Origin: Prevotella sp. BV3P1
GTDB lineage: Bacteria; Bacteroidota; Bacteroidia; Bacteroidales; Bacteroidaceae
Assembly (NCBI RefSeq): GCF_000479005.1
Contig: NZ_AWXC01000046.1
Span: forward strand, 30,892 to 94,891
Length of the DNA stretch: 64,000 nt
Direction of reading: 5' to 3'
Below the pieces are notes generated by a model that was not told the origin of the DNA, did no database searches, and saw nothing but the letters and a program-made list of their open reading frames with translations. The position numbers and the translations under genes are program-made. Below are positions 18,678 to 28,991 of the stretch, piece after piece; positions within the stretch are counted from its first letter, which is position 1; every line of letters begins with the position of its first letter.

Positions 18678-19469
18678 ATGAGAGTCATAATAGAAGAAAA
18701 TTACGAGTCGCTGTCACGTTGGGCAGCCGAACATGTCATTGAGCGTATTAACAAGTTTAACCCAACACCTGATCATCCTTTCGTGTTAGGTTTGCCTACA
18801 GGTTCGTCTCCGGAGGGCATGTATGCTCGCTTGGTTAAGGCTTGTCAAGAGGGTAGGGTGTCATTTAAAAACGTGTTGACCTTCAATATGGATGAGTATG
18901 TGGGTTTGCCTGAATCGCATCCCCAAAGCTATCATTCGTTCATGGCGCGCAATTTGTTTGACCATATCGACTGTCCCAAAGAAAACATCCATATTCTTAA
19001 CGGCAACGCAGAGGATTTGGAGGCTGAATGCAAGGCATACGAAGAGAAGATTAAAGCTGTGGGGGGCATTGACTTGTTTATTGGTGGCATTGGCCCAGAT
19101 GGTCATATTGCTTTCAATGAGCCATGCTCGTCTTTGACTTCCCGCACGCGAATCAAAACACTGACCAGCGACACTATTATCGCCAACAGTCGATTCTTCG
19201 AAAATGATGTTAACAAAGTTCCGAAACATGCATTGACGGTTGGTGTAGGAACCGTGATGGATGCTAAAGAGGTAATGATACTCTGCAATGGGCATCACAA
19301 GGCTCGAGCTTTACAAGCTGTGGTAGAAGGACCGGTTACCCACTATTGGACAATCAGTGTGCTTCAGCAACATCCGCATGGAATCATCGTTTGTGATGAA
19401 CCTGCGACCGACGATCTGAAAGTTGGAACGTATCGTTATTTTAAAGATATTGAAAAAGATAATATTTAA
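18678..19469 (+). CDS. nagB: Glucosamine-6-phosphate deaminase
   Basis: Converts glucosamine-6-phosphate to fructose-6-phosphate and ammonia. 263 residues from the ATG at 18678; a TTG two codons earlier is less likely. Catalytic residues fall exactly at the E. coli positions: Asp72 in NMDEYVGL, Asp141 and His143 in [11 protein letters not shown], with Glu148. GLPTGSSP near the N-terminus binds phosphate. It is intact, in contrast with the NagB-like domain of the next gene. Confidence 0.97.
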   Translation: MRVIIEENYESLSRWAAEHVIERINKFNPTPDHPFVLGLPTGSSPEGMYARLVKACQEGRVSFKNVLTFNMDEYVGLPESHPQSYHSFMARNLFDHIDCPKENIHILNGNAEDLEAECKAYEEKIKAVGGIDLFIGGIGPDGHIAFNEPCSSLTSRTRIKTLTSDTIIANSRFFENDVNKVPKHALTVGVGTVMDAKEVMILCNGHHKARALQAVVEGPVTHYWTISVLQQHPHGIIVCDEPATDDLKVGTYRYFKDIEKDNI

Positions 19470-19475
19470 TAACCC

Positions 19476-19516
19476 AAGGGGCGAGTAGTGTTTAAAAACT
19501 ATTAGCCCTTTTTAAT
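19476..19516 (+). terminator. Partial terminator between nagB and the fusion gene
   Basis: AAGGGGC (19476-19482) can pair with GCCCTT (19505-19510), with inner TAGT/ACTA pairing, followed by TTTAATAT. It is 7 bases past the nagB stop and 13 before the next ATG, so it may lower read-through into the fusion gene. Confidence 0.5.
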
Positions 19517-19528
19517 ATATGTAAAAAT

Positions 19529-21517
19529 ATGAATCTAAATCTAAGTTCAGAAATTGTATTAACTAAAATTCCGGTTGAAATATACCGACCTAAAACGGCT
19601 ATAGACCGTTCGGAGTTAACACGTTACGAAAAGATACCCACGAACATCTTTGCAAAAGAAGAGGAAGGTGTGAAGCATGTGGCAGAAAACATAGCTGCTA
19701 TTATTAAGAATAAGCAAAAAGAAGGCAAGTTCTGTGTACTTGGTTTGGGTACAGGTTTGTCGCTCACGCCTATTTTCAAAGAGCTGATTAGGATGTACGA
19801 AGCTAAACAGTTGAGCTTTCACAATGTCGTTGTCTTCAATGCATACGAATATTTCCCGCTCACATCCAAATCGCAAAATAGTAGTATCAGTCAGTTGTGT
19901 ACACGCTTCTTAGACCACGTAGACATTGACAAGAAAAACATATTCACCTTAGATGGTAGCATTTCGCAAGACGATGTGCAGAATCATTGTCGTTTATATG
20001 AGGAGCGTATCAACACATTTGGAGGTATTGACGTGATGCTGATTGGTATTGGCCGTAGTGGAAACATCGCTTGCAACGTGCCAGGCTCTACTGTTACCAG
20101 CAATTCGCGCATTATCTTAGTAGACAATGTACTACGACAAGAAATGACTTTGAGCTTTGGAACGAACGAACAAGTACCTCCTTGCTCTATCACCATGGGT
20201 GTAGCAACCCTGTTGAAAGCAAAGAAAATATTTCTTGCAGCTTGGAGTGAAGAGAAGGCTGAGGTTATTCAAAAGACCGTTGAGGGCGTAATTACCGATG
20301 CTCTTCCTGCCTCATTCTTGCAAACTCACAACAACGTAGAGGTGGTTATCGACCTGCCTGCCGCATCTCGTCTGACACGTATCGTGCACCCTTGGCTTGT
20401 AAAATCGTGCCAGTGGACCGATAAATTGGTGCGCTCAGCATTGGTATGGTTATGCCAGCTCACCGGAAAACCTATCTTAAAGTTGACGAATAAAGATTAC
20501 AACGACCACGGTTTGAGCGAGTTGTTGGCACTTTATGGTTCGGCATACAATGCCAACATTAAGATTTTTAACGACTTACAGCATACCATTACGGGCTGGC
20601 CAGGTGGCAAACCGAATGCTGATGACACATACCGTCCGGAGCGTGCGAAACCATTTCCTAAGCGAGTAATTGTTTTTTCCCCACATCCCGACGATGATGT
20701 AATCTCCATGGGTGGTACCTTACGCCGACTTGTCCAGCAGGGACACGACCTTCATGTGGCTTACGAAACCAGTGGAAACATTGCTGTAGGCGATGAAGAG
20801 GTAACGCGCTTCATGCACTTCATCAATGGATTTAATCAGATATTCGATGGCGAAAAGGATAAGGTGATTAAACAAAAGTATAGTGAAATCAAGAAATTCT
20901 TGGCAAATAAGAAGGATGGCGACATCGACACATTAGATGTACGAACTATTAAAGGGTTGATTCGGCGAGGCGAAGCACGCACGGCTTGTACATACAATGG
21001 CGTGCCATTAGACCATGTTCACTTCCTTGACTTGCCTTTCTACGAGTCGGGTAAGATTGAAAAACTGCCGATGACAGAAAAGGATGTCAAGATTGTACGC
21101 CAACTCTTGCAAGAGGTTAAGCCGCATCAAATATATGTAGCTGGCGACTTGGCTGACCCACATGGTACTCATAAGAAATGTACTGATGCAGTGTTGGCTG
21201 CTCTTGAACTTGAAAAAGAAGATGGAGCAGAATGGTTGAAAGATTGTAGAGTGTGGATGTATCGTGGTGCTTGGGCTGAATGGGAAATTGAAAACATTGA
21301 GATGTGTGTACCCATGAGTCCAGAAGAGCTGCGTGCTAAGCGCAACAGTATCTTGAAACACCAGAGTCAGATGGAGAGTGCACCATTCCTTGGCAACGAC
21401 GAACGTTTGTTCTGGCAGCGCTCTGAAGACCGCAATCATGCCACCGCAGCGCTTTACGACAGTCTCGGATTGGCATGCTACGAAGCCATGGAGGCATTCG
21501 TAGAGTACAAAGTATAG
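19529..21517 (+). CDS. NagB-like domain fused to LmbE/PIG-L deacetylase
   Basis: 662 residues. Residues about 30-270 look like NagB (LGLGTGLSLTP, IGIGRSGNIACN), but the active site is changed: NMDEY becomes NAYEY (Asp72 position is Tyr106) and [10 protein letters not shown] becomes GRSGNIACNV (Asp to Ser177, His to Asn179, Glu to Val184). It is therefore unlikely to deaminate. Residues about 375-660 form an LmbE/PIG-L domain with FSPHPDDDV (His386, Asp388, Asp389) and DPHGTHKKC (His545, His548), the zinc ligands of N-acetylglucosaminyl deacetylases. Such fusions are often labelled glucosamine-6-phosphate deaminase in Bacteroidetes. The true activity is more likely sugar N-deacetylation, with the front half sensing or binding substrate. 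Confidence 0.85.
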   Translation: MNLNLSSEIVLTKIPVEIYRPKTAIDRSELTRYEKIPTNIFAKEEEGVKHVAENIAAIIKNKQKEGKFCVLGLGTGLSLTPIFKELIRMYEAKQLSFHNVVVFNAYEYFPLTSKSQNSSISQLCTRFLDHVDIDKKNIFTLDGSISQDDVQNHCRLYEERINTFGGIDVMLIGIGRSGNIACNVPGSTVTSNSRIILVDNVLRQEMTLSFGTNEQVPPCSITMGVATLLKAKKIFLAAWSEEKAEVIQKTVEGVITDALPASFLQTHNNVEVVIDLPAASRLTRIVHPWLVKSCQWTDKLVRSALVWLCQLTGKPILKLTNKDYNDHGLSELLALYGSAYNANIKIFNDLQHTITGWPGGKPNADDTYRPERAKPFPKRVIVFSPHPDDDVISMGGTLRRLVQQGHDLHVAYETSGNIAVGDEEVTRFMHFINGFNQIFDGEKDKVIKQKYSEIKKFLANKKDGDIDTLDVRTIKGLIRRGEARTACTYNGVPLDHVHFLDLPFYESGKIEKLPMTEKDVKIVRQLLQEVKPHQIYVAGDLADPHGTHKKCTDAVLAALELEKEDGAEWLKDCRVWMYRGAWAEWEIENIEMCVPMSPEELRAKRNSILKHQSQMESAPFLGNDERLFWQRSEDRNHATAALYDSLGLACYEAMEAFVEYKV

Positions 21518-21545
21518 GTATGATTTTTCGTCTGTTTGGATGCAA

Positions 21546-21578
21546 GCAAATATCTTTTCCGGTAGAAAAGGTATTTGC
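21546..21578. terminator. Strong hairpin after the fusion gene
   Basis: GCAAATATCTTTTC and GAAAAGGTATTTGC pair over 14 bp (one G-U) around a 5-base loop, 28 bases past the stop at 21517. Likely an RNA 3' end or stability hairpin; no long U-run. Confidence 0.5.
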
Positions 21579-21612
21579 GAAGCATGAAAGACAGGTGTTC
21601 AGAATGAATGAT

Positions 21613-21690
21613 TTACCCCAGTTAGAGGTAGGCTTTAAAAACAATTGAGCTGTTTCAACTCGTTTGTTGCCATCCCTTTAACTGGGGTAA
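21613..21690. terminator. Spaced 12-bp inverted repeat between convergent genes
   Basis: TTACCCCAGTTA (21613-21624) is matched exactly by TAACTGGGGTAA (21679-21690) across 54 bases. It lies between the convergent fusion gene and ansA (stop at 21719), so it may cap both transcripts. Confidence 0.4.
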
Positions 21691-21718
21691 CGCATGCTTA
21701 TACTGGCAGAACGAATGG

Positions 21719-22774
21719 TCAGATCATGGTGTCGTTTGGAGGAAGGGTAATCTCACCTGCTATCGATTGTTTCATCATTTGGCAGATAGTGGCATAGTCA
21801 TCATATTGAGCTTGCAAAAACATCAGCTTGGCAATGGCTGCTTCAACAGTACTGTCGTAACCGCTGACGACACCAGCATTTTGTAATTGATACCCATTGT
21901 CATAACGCGACATCTCCACATTGCCAAATACGCACTGGCTAACATTGACGACAACGACGCCCCTTTCCGCAGCTTGACTAAGCAGTTGCGTGAGCCATGG
22001 CGACTGAGGCGCATTTCCGCTTCCGTAACTACGCATTACAATACCCCTCAAGTTGGGTACTTCAAGAATTTGTTGCACAATATCTTCCTGTAAACCGGGA
22101 AACAGTGACAAAGCCATTACATGAGGATCCAAATGTGTATGGGGAACCATAGGTTTGTTGAAGTTGGGCTTCAAAATAAGATGTTCATGATAGGTGAAGT
22201 TCACGCCCGCATCACAGAGGTGTGGAAAGTTGAAAGAATCGAAGGCATTGAATCCATCTGCATTCTGTTTCGTACTGCGATTGCCCCGCAACAGACGGCC
22301 ATTGAAATAAATACACACCTCTGGAACAATGGCCGTTCCGTCTTCGTGATGAGCCGAAGCCAGTTCGATACTTGATATGAGATTTTCCTTTCCGTCTGTT
22401 CGCAACACCCCAATCGGCAACTGACTACCTGTCAGCACAACGGGCTTTGTGAGGTTTTCCAACATGAACGATAGGGCAGAGGCGGTATAGGCCATGGTAT
22501 CGGTTCCGTGCAGGATGACGAATCCATCATACTGTTCATAGCGTTCGCTGATGATGGTCACCAACTTTGCCCACATGGTGGGTGTCATGTCACTCGAATC
22601 AATGGGGGGAGTGAACTGATAGACGTCAATATCTGTCTGAATCAATTCAAACTCCGGCACATTCTCAACCAAATGATGAAAGTCGAGAGGCTCCAAAGCG
22701 CCAGTCTTGATGTTCTGCCCCATGCCGATGGTGCCACCGGTGTAGATTAGTAAAACCTTGTTTGTTCTTTTCAT
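21719..22774 (-). CDS. ansA: Type I L-asparaginase
   Basis: Hydrolyses asparagine to aspartate and ammonia. 351 residues with no signal peptide, so the cytoplasmic form. The first catalytic Thr is in IYTGGTIGM near residue 14, and the second motif is LHGTDTMAYTASAL, with Thr, Asp and the region before Lys. Aspartate made here can feed fumarate respiration and the AspT-type transporter encoded nearby. The gene starts 24 bases after the rlmD stop. Confidence 0.93.
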   Translation of the reverse strand: MKRTNKVLLIYTGGTIGMGQNIKTGALEPLDFHHLVENVPEFELIQTDIDVYQFTPPIDSSDMTPTMWAKLVTIISERYEQYDGFVILHGTDTMAYTASALSFMLENLTKPVVLTGSQLPIGVLRTDGKENLISSIELASAHHEDGTAIVPEVCIYFNGRLLRGNRSTKQNADGFNAFDSFNFPHLCDAGVNFTYHEHLILKPNFNKPMVPHTHLDPHVMALSLFPGLQEDIVQQILEVPNLRGIVMRSYGSGNAPQSPWLTQLLSQAAERGVVVVNVSQCVFGNVEMSRYDNGYQLQNAGVVSGYDSTVEAAIAKLMFLQAQYDDYATICQMMKQSIAGEITLPPNDTMI

Positions 22775-22798
22775 AGTAGATTTGTTTTAGACTCTGTC

Positions 22799-24217
22799 TT
22801 AGCGTTGCTCAAGCAGTACCACGTTCTCAACATGCGGCGTGTGAGGGAACATATCGACTGGCTGAACGGCCACTACCCTGTACTGCACGTCCAACATTTG
22901 CAGGTCGCGCGCCTGGGTCGCAGGATTACAGCTAACGTATACAATACGTTGAGGAGCTGCTCCGAGAATGGTTCGAACCACATCTGGGTGCATGCCGGCG
23001 CGTGGAGGGTCGGTGATGATGACATCAGGACGGCCATGTTCGACAATGAATTCCTCGGTAAGAATGTCCTTCATATCGCCTGCGTAGAACAGGGTGTTGT
23101 GTATGTTGTTGGCTACCGAATTGACTTTCGCATCCTTGATGGCATCTTCTACGTATTCGATACCGATGACTTCCCGGGCATCTCTTGCCACGAAGTTGGC
23201 AATGGTGCCCGTTCCCGTGTATAGGTCGTAAACCAACTCTTTACCGGTAAGCTGGGCAAACTCGCGCGCCACGCTGTATAGATGGTAAGCTTGGTTGGTA
23301 TTAGTTTGGTAGAAACTCTTGGCTGCCACTTTGAACTTTAGGTCGCCCATGGTCTCCGTGATATGATCTTTTCCCTTGAACACCACAACAGTTTGGTCAC
23401 CAAAGGTATCGTTACACTTTTGGTTATCCACGTATAGTAGGGAAGTTATCTGTGGAAACGAGTCGGCCACATGCTGCAAAAGTCCATGGGCGCGCTGCTC
23501 GTCACCTTCTTCCTGGAACTTAAACTGAACCAGTACCATCCACTCACCCGTGTTCGCACTGCGTATCATGATGTCGCGCAGGAGTCCCGTTTGTGCTCTC
23601 AGGTCAAAGAAGCTGATGTCGTGGTCGATGGCATAGTCGCGAATGCAGTTTCTGATTTGATTGCAGAGGTCATCCATGAGCCAGCATTTCTCAATGGGAT
23701 AGATTTTATCAAAGGCTCCTGTGATGTGAAAACCAATGGCATTCATGTGGGCATATTTCACCCCACTGGTCACCTCTTCCCAGGTTAGCCATCGTTTGTT
23801 AGAGCAACCAAACTCCAGTTTGTTGCGGTATTCATACGTCTTTTCCGACCCCATGATAGGTCTGAATTCAGGTAATTCTATCTTACCGATTCGCTCCAGT
23901 TGGTCGTGTACTTGCTTTTGTTTAGCCTTAAGTTGTTCTTCATAGGGCAGCATTTGCCACTTACATCCACCACAAATTCCAAAATGCTGGCACTTTGGTG
24001 TTTGTCGCACACCACTGTATTTGATGAAACGTACCACCTCTGCTTCACAATAGTGGTGCTTCTTTTTGCGCACCTGCAAGTCAACCACGTCTCCAGGAAC
24101 AGTAAAAGGCACAAATACGACCATGTCGTCTATGCGTGCCAACGACTTTCCTTCGGCGGCAACGTCCGTTATCAGGATGTTTTCTAATAAGGGTAAAGGC
24201 TTCTTTTTTCTTGACAT
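22799..24217 (-). CDS. rlmD: 23S rRNA (uracil-C5) methyltransferase, RlmD/RumA type
   Basis: SAM-dependent m5U methyltransferase of 472 residues. An N-terminal TRAM domain (about 10-70) precedes the Fe-S cysteines in CQHFGICGGCKW (about 82-93). The Rossmann core has LVYDLYTGTGTIANF, DPPRAGMH and the nucleophile in YVSCNPATQARD. The exact target uracil cannot be told from sequence; RlmD-like is the usual name for the single Bacteroidetes copy. The ATG at 24217 follows a 693-base gap. Confidence 0.9.
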   Translation of the reverse strand: MSRKKKPLPLLENILITDVAAEGKSLARIDDMVVFVPFTVPGDVVDLQVRKKKHHYCEAEVVRFIKYSGVRQTPKCQHFGICGGCKWQMLPYEEQLKAKQKQVHDQLERIGKIELPEFRPIMGSEKTYEYRNKLEFGCSNKRWLTWEEVTSGVKYAHMNAIGFHITGAFDKIYPIEKCWLMDDLCNQIRNCIRDYAIDHDISFFDLRAQTGLLRDIMIRSANTGEWMVLVQFKFQEEGDEQRAHGLLQHVADSFPQITSLLYVDNQKCNDTFGDQTVVVFKGKDHITETMGDLKFKVAAKSFYQTNTNQAYHLYSVAREFAQLTGKELVYDLYTGTGTIANFVARDAREVIGIEYVEDAIKDAKVNSVANNIHNTLFYAGDMKDILTEEFIVEHGRPDVIITDPPRAGMHPDVVRTILGAAPQRIVYVSCNPATQARDLQMLDVQYRVVAVQPVDMFPHTPHVENVVLLEQR

Positions 24218-24363
24218 CTTGCTTGTTTTGGTTGGTAAAATTAAGCTAAAATCTGTAATTGTCCAAACAATTCGACAATATTTTCTTCAAGAACAATTGA
24301 ACTGTCTAACCATCTCATAATACATGTTCTTATCAAGCCTGTCATCCACATCTTTTCAATAGC

Positions 24364-24451
24364 ATGTAGATTGGCGTGTAAAGTCAATGAGTTTGACCTT
24401 GAAAAGCATTGACTTTGGAAGTCAAACTCAATGCTATTGGCAGGCATGAAA
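24364..24451 (+). repeat. 22-bp periodic degenerate repeat array, four units
   Basis: Units CATGTAGATTGG, AATGAGTTTGAC, ATTGACTTTGGA and AATGCTATTGGC have their TG steps at 24365, 24388, 24410 and 24432 (spacing 23, 22, 22). Linkers include AAGTCAAACTC and AAAGTC. Same strand as the other arrays. It lies in the gap between rlmD and the transporter gene. Confidence 0.75.
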
Positions 24452-24740
24452 AATATAAAAACGGCAAGATGTCATGCATCTTGCTGCTTGGTGTTAATAA
24501 CTCTCTGTGGTTAAGTTATATATAAAAAATTGAAAAAGTTAAAGTGCAACGTTATTCTTTTGTACTTATTTCTATACTGAAAGCTTTTAATTGTCGTCTT
24601 TTGGAAATATTCTGATAAAAAAAGTGAACAAACTTTTGCGCATATTCTCCTCAACAATGTTGGCTTTGATTGAGTGAAGGCTAGTTTAAAATGTATTGAA
24701 AGTTACCTGACGGTTAGGCTAATCTTAGTTGATACATGCG

Positions 24741-24884
24741 AGCTATATGATAGCTTGATAGTTCCCATCATGATAACTTAAGCAAAACGAGTGAAATTAA
24801 TTTAGCATATAAATCATTCTGTACAAAGATTTGTTGGTGATGAAGTTTACATCTTACAGACTGACTTATATGCTAAATTAATTT
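24741..24884. repeat. 19-bp perfect inverted repeat plus nearby dyads
   Basis: AAATTAATTTAGCATATAA (24794-24812) is repeated in inverted form at 24866-24884 with 53 bases between, ending 27 bases before the transporter stop codon. A 6-3-6 dyad AGCTAT-ATG-ATAGCT lies at 24741-24755. It could be a long 3' hairpin of the transporter mRNA or the remains of a small inverted-repeat element. The remaining part of 24452-24740 shows no gene. Confidence 0.6.
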
Positions 24885-24910
24885 GATAAACGGTAATATC
24901 CTAATTTACA

Positions 24911-26599
24911 TCATCCGCAGCAGAATAGAACAATGAGCTGAGCTGTGAAGATTCGGAGGAACATGCTTAACGGATAAACAGTGGAATAACCCGTTGATGG
25001 TGCGTCATGCGAACAAACTTGATTGGCGTATGCCAGCGCAGGTGGATCAGTATAAGTACCTGCTATCATGCCCATAATGGTGAAATAGTTGAATTTATAC
25101 TTCAAACGGGCAATGGTACCGACAATGAGAATGGGTATGACGGTGATCAGAATGCCTGTATAAACGTACTTCAATCCGTCACCTTGAATAACTGTGTTAA
25201 CAAATCCATCTCCGGCTTTAATACCCACGCTGGCTAAAAAAAGAACCAAACCAATCTCACGCAGCATCATATTGGCGGATGTTGTGGTGTAGGTCACCAA
25301 CTTCATTCTATAGCCATAGCGTCCAATCAGGATGGCAATGATCAATGGACCGCCGGCAAGTCCCAATTTCAAGGGGACAGGCATGCCAGGAATGGCAATT
25401 GGGAAACTACCAAAGAGGATTCCTATGAAAATACCAATGAAGATGGTTGCGATGTTAGGTGCATTGAGACGCCGCATGGAGTTGCCCATCATGCGTTCTA
25501 CGCGATTGACGTTTTCTTCATGACCTACCATCATGATGCGGTCGCCTATGTGTAAGTGTAGGTCGTGAGTAGCGAATAAGTCGATGCCCTGACGTGTGAT
25601 TCTTGTGATGTTAACACCGTAAATGCTGGAGAAATGCATCTTGCCAAGTACCTTTCCGTTCATCGACGGACTTGTGATGACTACTCGTTTAGAAATCATA
25701 GGTTGTCTCTTTTCTTCTTCAACCCAAGGCAACTCTGCAGCATGTCCAAAGCTCTTGATGACTTCAGCGTCTGACTCAGCACAAACGATGAGCATCTCAT
25801 CGCCTTTTTGTACCACGGTTTCACCATTAGGTATCTGTATGATGTCATTGCGTTTCAGCCTTGAACAGACGAATTCTCGATTCAGAAATTCAGATATCTC
25901 TTGTAATGATCGTCCTTCAATGTATGAGTTGTCTACGCTAAGACGAATTTGGCATGGCTTGGCATGTGGATTGTCATCTTCTGCTTGTATCAGTTTGTCC
26001 TCTTCTTCATTCAAGTTTATTTTGCAAATGAAGCGTATGGCGATGGTAGCAGCGATGATACCCAACACGCCAAGGGGGTAAGCGCAGGCATACCCACTGG
26101 CTATTTGTGGCACGTCACCATTTGTAAAAACGGAGGTGAGTGCCTCGTTAGCAGCTCCCAAGCCTGGAGTATTGGTTACAGCACCATAAAGTGTTCCTAC
26201 CATCATGGGCAGATTGGTTACTTCCGAGGTGTCGAAAAAGATGAAATAACAGGCAAACATCACGGCGATGTTGAGCAAGACAGCCGTTGTAGTAAGCATA
26301 TTGAGGGTGATACCACCCCGCTTGAAACTTTCAAAAAAGCCAGGCCCAACTTGTAATCCGATACAGAAAACGAATAGAATCAGACCAAAATCCTGAATGA
26401 ATGTCAGCAGACTGACAGGTGCGGTGAATCCAATGTGACCCGCAACAATACCAGCAAAGAGCACGAAGGTAACGCCCAAAGAGATGCCACCTATCTTAAC
26501 TTTTCCCAATAATACGCCAACAGCAATGACACTTGCGTATAGTAAAACAATGTGCGCAACTGACTCGTTATTGGTAAACAATGCAATTATCCAGTCCAT
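24911..26599 (-). CDS. AspT/YidE/YbjL family transporter with two RCK-C (TrkA-C) domains
   Basis: 562 residues: about five membrane segments (residues 5-180), a hydrophilic middle with two TrkA-C-like domains (about 205-375; [17 protein letters not shown] and [11 protein letters not shown]), then about five more segments. This is the aspartate:alanine exchanger layout. Substrate is not proven; C4-dicarboxylate or amino-acid exchange fits, with ansA close by. The inner membrane is the site of action. The start ATG is 16 bases after the proS stop, so the genes are cotranscribed. Confidence 0.85.
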   Translation of the reverse strand: MDWIIALFTNNESVAHIVLLYASVIAVGVLLGKVKIGGISLGVTFVLFAGIVAGHIGFTAPVSLLTFIQDFGLILFVFCIGLQVGPGFFESFKRGGITLNMLTTTAVLLNIAVMFACYFIFFDTSEVTNLPMMVGTLYGAVTNTPGLGAANEALTSVFTNGDVPQIASGYACAYPLGVLGIIAATIAIRFICKINLNEEEDKLIQAEDDNPHAKPCQIRLSVDNSYIEGRSLQEISEFLNREFVCSRLKRNDIIQIPNGETVVQKGDEMLIVCAESDAEVIKSFGHAAELPWVEEEKRQPMISKRVVITSPSMNGKVLGKMHFSSIYGVNITRITRQGIDLFATHDLHLHIGDRIMMVGHEENVNRVERMMGNSMRRLNAPNIATIFIGIFIGILFGSFPIAIPGMPVPLKLGLAGGPLIIAILIGRYGYRMKLVTYTTTSANMMLREIGLVLFLASVGIKAGDGFVNTVIQGDGLKYVYTGILITVIPILIVGTIARLKYKFNYFTIMGMIAGTYTDPPALAYANQVCSHDAPSTGYSTVYPLSMFLRIFTAQLIVLFCCG

Positions 26600-26615
26600 T
26601 TTTGTTGTTTAATAA

Positions 26616-28097
26616 TTAATAACTGCGAGCGATAATGACACGATGTTTAGCGGGTTTACCTGAAACCATGTCTACACCGGGTGTCTGTTCAAAGTCAAAT
26701 GGGACACAGCGAATGGTTGCTTGTGTTTCTTCTTTAATCTTGGCTTCTGTTTCTTCGGTGCCATCCCAGTGACAAAGGAAGAATCCGCCATCTTTTATCT
26801 TCTCTTTAAACTCTTCATAGTTATCGCATTCATAAATATGAGCGTCACGATAGTCTTTGGCTTTCTTAAGAATGTTTGCTTGAATGTCGTCAAGCAGCTT
26901 GTGGATGTAATCGGTCAACCCTTCAACAGGAATGGTTTCTTTCTCCAAAGTGTCGCGACGCATCACTTCAATCGTGTTGTTTTCAAGATCTCTGCCACCC
27001 ATAACCAGGCGCACAGGAACACCTTTTAACTCGTAATCTGCAAACTTGAATCCAGGACGTTTGTTGTTGCTGTCATCGTATTTCACGGTGATGCCGAGCT
27101 TTTTCAAGTCATCCATAAACGGATTCAGCTTATCTGCAATGGCCTTGAGCTGCTCCTCATTTTTAGCAATAGGAATGATGACAACCTGAATAGGTGCGAG
27201 CTTTGGAGGCAACACCAAGCCATTGTCATCTGAGTGGGTCATGATCAAGGCGCCAATCAGTCGTGTAGATACGCCCCAACTTGTCGCCCATACATACTCT
27301 GGTTTGTTCTCCTTATTCAAATAGGTGACATCAAATGATTTGGCAAAGTTCTGCCCCAGGAAATGACTGGTTCCGCTCTGTAATGCCTTTCCGTCTTGCA
27401 TCATGGCCTCAATGGTATATGTATCCAGAGCACCTGCAAAGCGTTCGGTCTCGCTTTTTACGCCTTGCACCACAGGAACGGCCATCCATTGTTCTGCAAA
27501 TTCGGCATATACCTTGAGCATTTTCTGTGCTTCTTCTTCAGCTTCCTCACGCGTTGCGTGGGCAGTGTGGCCCTCCTGCCATAAAAATTCTGATGTTCTT
27601 AGGAATGGACGTGTACGCATTTCCCAGCGCATGACGTTGCACCATTGGTTGCACATCAATGGCAGGTCGCGCCAAGACTGTATCCAGTTCTTGTACGTAT
27701 TCCATATAATGGTTTCTGAAGTGGGGCGGATGATCAGCTCTTCTTCCAGTTTTGCAGCGGGATCTACTTCCACACTGTCGCCTGTTTCTGATGATTTAAG
27801 TCGATAGTGTGTAACAACCGCGCATTCTTTCGCAAACCCTTTCACGTGTTCAGCCTCGCGACTCAGGAATGATTTGGGTATTAAAAGAGGGAAATACGCA
27901 TTTTGTGCACCTGTTTCCTTAAACATCTTGTCCAACTGTTGCTGCATTTTTTCCCAGATGGCGTAACCGTATGGCTTGATGACCATACAACCACGCACTG
28001 CCGATTGTTCAGCCAAATCGGCCTTAACAACCAAATCATTATACCACTGACTATAGTTTTCAGACCTTTTGGTCAAATCTTTTAATTCTTTTGCCAT
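26616..28097 (-). CDS. proS: Prolyl-tRNA synthetase, archaeal/eukaryotic type
   Basis: Charges tRNA-Pro. 493 residues, the short form without the bacterial editing insertion. Class II motifs are visible: motif 2 [22 protein letters not shown] (shortened here to its core [15 protein letters not shown]) and motif 3 near [23 protein letters not shown] and the C-terminal zinc-like domain ending ARSY are typical. Such proteins are standard in Bacteroidetes. Confidence 0.96.
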   Translation of the reverse strand: MAKELKDLTKRSENYSQWYNDLVVKADLAEQSAVRGCMVIKPYGYAIWEKMQQQLDKMFKETGAQNAYFPLLIPKSFLSREAEHVKGFAKECAVVTHYRLKSSETGDSVEVDPAAKLEEELIIRPTSETIIWNTYKNWIQSWRDLPLMCNQWCNVMRWEMRTRPFLRTSEFLWQEGHTAHATREEAEEEAQKMLKVYAEFAEQWMAVPVVQGVKSETERFAGALDTYTIEAMMQDGKALQSGTSHFLGQNFAKSFDVTYLNKENKPEYVWATSWGVSTRLIGALIMTHSDDNGLVLPPKLAPIQVVIIPIAKNEEQLKAIADKLNPFMDDLKKLGITVKYDDSNNKRPGFKFADYELKGVPVRLVMGGRDLENNTIEVMRRDTLEKETIPVEGLTDYIHKLLDDIQANILKKAKDYRDAHIYECDNYEEFKEKIKDGGFFLCHWDGTEETEAKIKEETQATIRCVPFDFEQTPGVDMVSGKPAKHRVIIARSY

Positions 28098-28199
28098 GTT
28101 ATCTTGATGAATAGTTATTTACTTCTACAATAGGGAAATTCATATTACATTTTAGTGATATCCCTTTTGACCATAAGTTTGTATTGCTTAAATTTGTCG

Positions 28200-28207
28200 C
28201 AAAATTA
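28200..28207 (-). promoter_or_regulatory. -7 element for proS
   Basis: On the minus strand TAATTTTG fits TAnnTTTG; the predicted start near 28195 gives a leader of about 98 bases. No clear -33 element. Confidence 0.35.
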
Positions 28208-28250
28208 CAAAAAATTGTTGACTTGGGCATGATAATGCAATAAAAAGAAT

Positions 28251-28258
28251 TATCTTTG
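28251..28258 (+). promoter_or_regulatory. -7 element for the OmpA-like lipoprotein
   Basis: TATCTTTG fits TAnnTTTG, 33 bases before the ATG at 28292; TTG steps upstream at 28215-28225 are not at the ideal distance. Confidence 0.45.
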
Positions 28259-28291
28259 CAATTATAAATATAAACACAAAACTGAGTGATT

Positions 28292-28969
28292 ATGAAGAAA
28301 ATGAAATTTATGACATTGGCTCTTTGCCTTCTAACCGTCTTTAGTTGTTCCACAAAACAGGGAACTGGAGCCTTGGCAGGTGCAGGCGGTGGTGCTGTTT
28401 TGGGAGCCATTATTGGCAAGATAGCAGGTAACGCTGGTGTTGGAGCTGCCATCGGTGGCGCAGTAGGTGCAGGTGCAGGCGCCATGATTGGCCGTCACAT
28501 GGATAAAGTAGCGCAAGAAACAGCAGCACAAGTAGAGAATGCTAAGGTAGAAGAAGTGAAAGACAAAAACGGCCTTGATGCCGTAAAGGTAACCTTTGAT
28601 AGTGGTATCTTGTTCGCCAGCAGTAAGGCTAATTTGAGTCAAACCAGCAAGAATGAGTTGGCAAAGTTCTCTACCGTTTTGAAGAAAAACAAAGATTGTC
28701 ATATTGATGTCTATGGACATACCGACTCGACAGGCAACGACGGCATCAACATTCCATTGAGCAACGACCGTGCACAGAGCGTAGTGAACTACCTCAAGAG
28801 TTGTGGCGTTCCGTCCAGCCAGTTCCAGAATGTGGTTGGACAGGGCAGTACACAGCCCGTGGCTGACAATCGTACCAAGGCAGGACGTCAGCAAAACCGC
28901 CGCGTTGAGGTGTTCCTCTATGCCAGTCCGGCTATGGTTGAAGCTGCAAACGCTGGAACTCTAAACTAA
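28292..28969 (+). CDS. OmpA-family lipoprotein (YiaD-like, glycine zipper plus OmpA-C)
   Basis: 225 residues. The lipobox VFSC near residue 20 makes it an outer-membrane lipoprotein. Residues about 30-70 form a glycine zipper (GAGGGAVLGAIIGKIAG), and 95-210 an OmpA-C domain with DVYGHTDSTG and NRRVEVFL, which binds peptidoglycan. Start is the ATG at 28292; a GTG two codons before is less likely. It probably ties the outer membrane to the wall. Confidence 0.9.
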   Translation: MKKMKFMTLALCLLTVFSCSTKQGTGALAGAGGGAVLGAIIGKIAGNAGVGAAIGGAVGAGAGAMIGRHMDKVAQETAAQVENAKVEEVKDKNGLDAVKVTFDSGILFASSKANLSQTSKNELAKFSTVLKKNKDCHIDVYGHTDSTGNDGINIPLSNDRAQSVVNYLKSCGVPSSQFQNVVGQGSTQPVADNRTKAGRQQNRRVEVFLYASPAMVEAANAGTLN

Positions 28970-28991
28970 TAGAACATTAGGTAAATATCAT

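Noticed and set aside
24241..24447. Minus-strand frame of 68 codons
   Set aside because: Made of the 22-bp array; no coding character.
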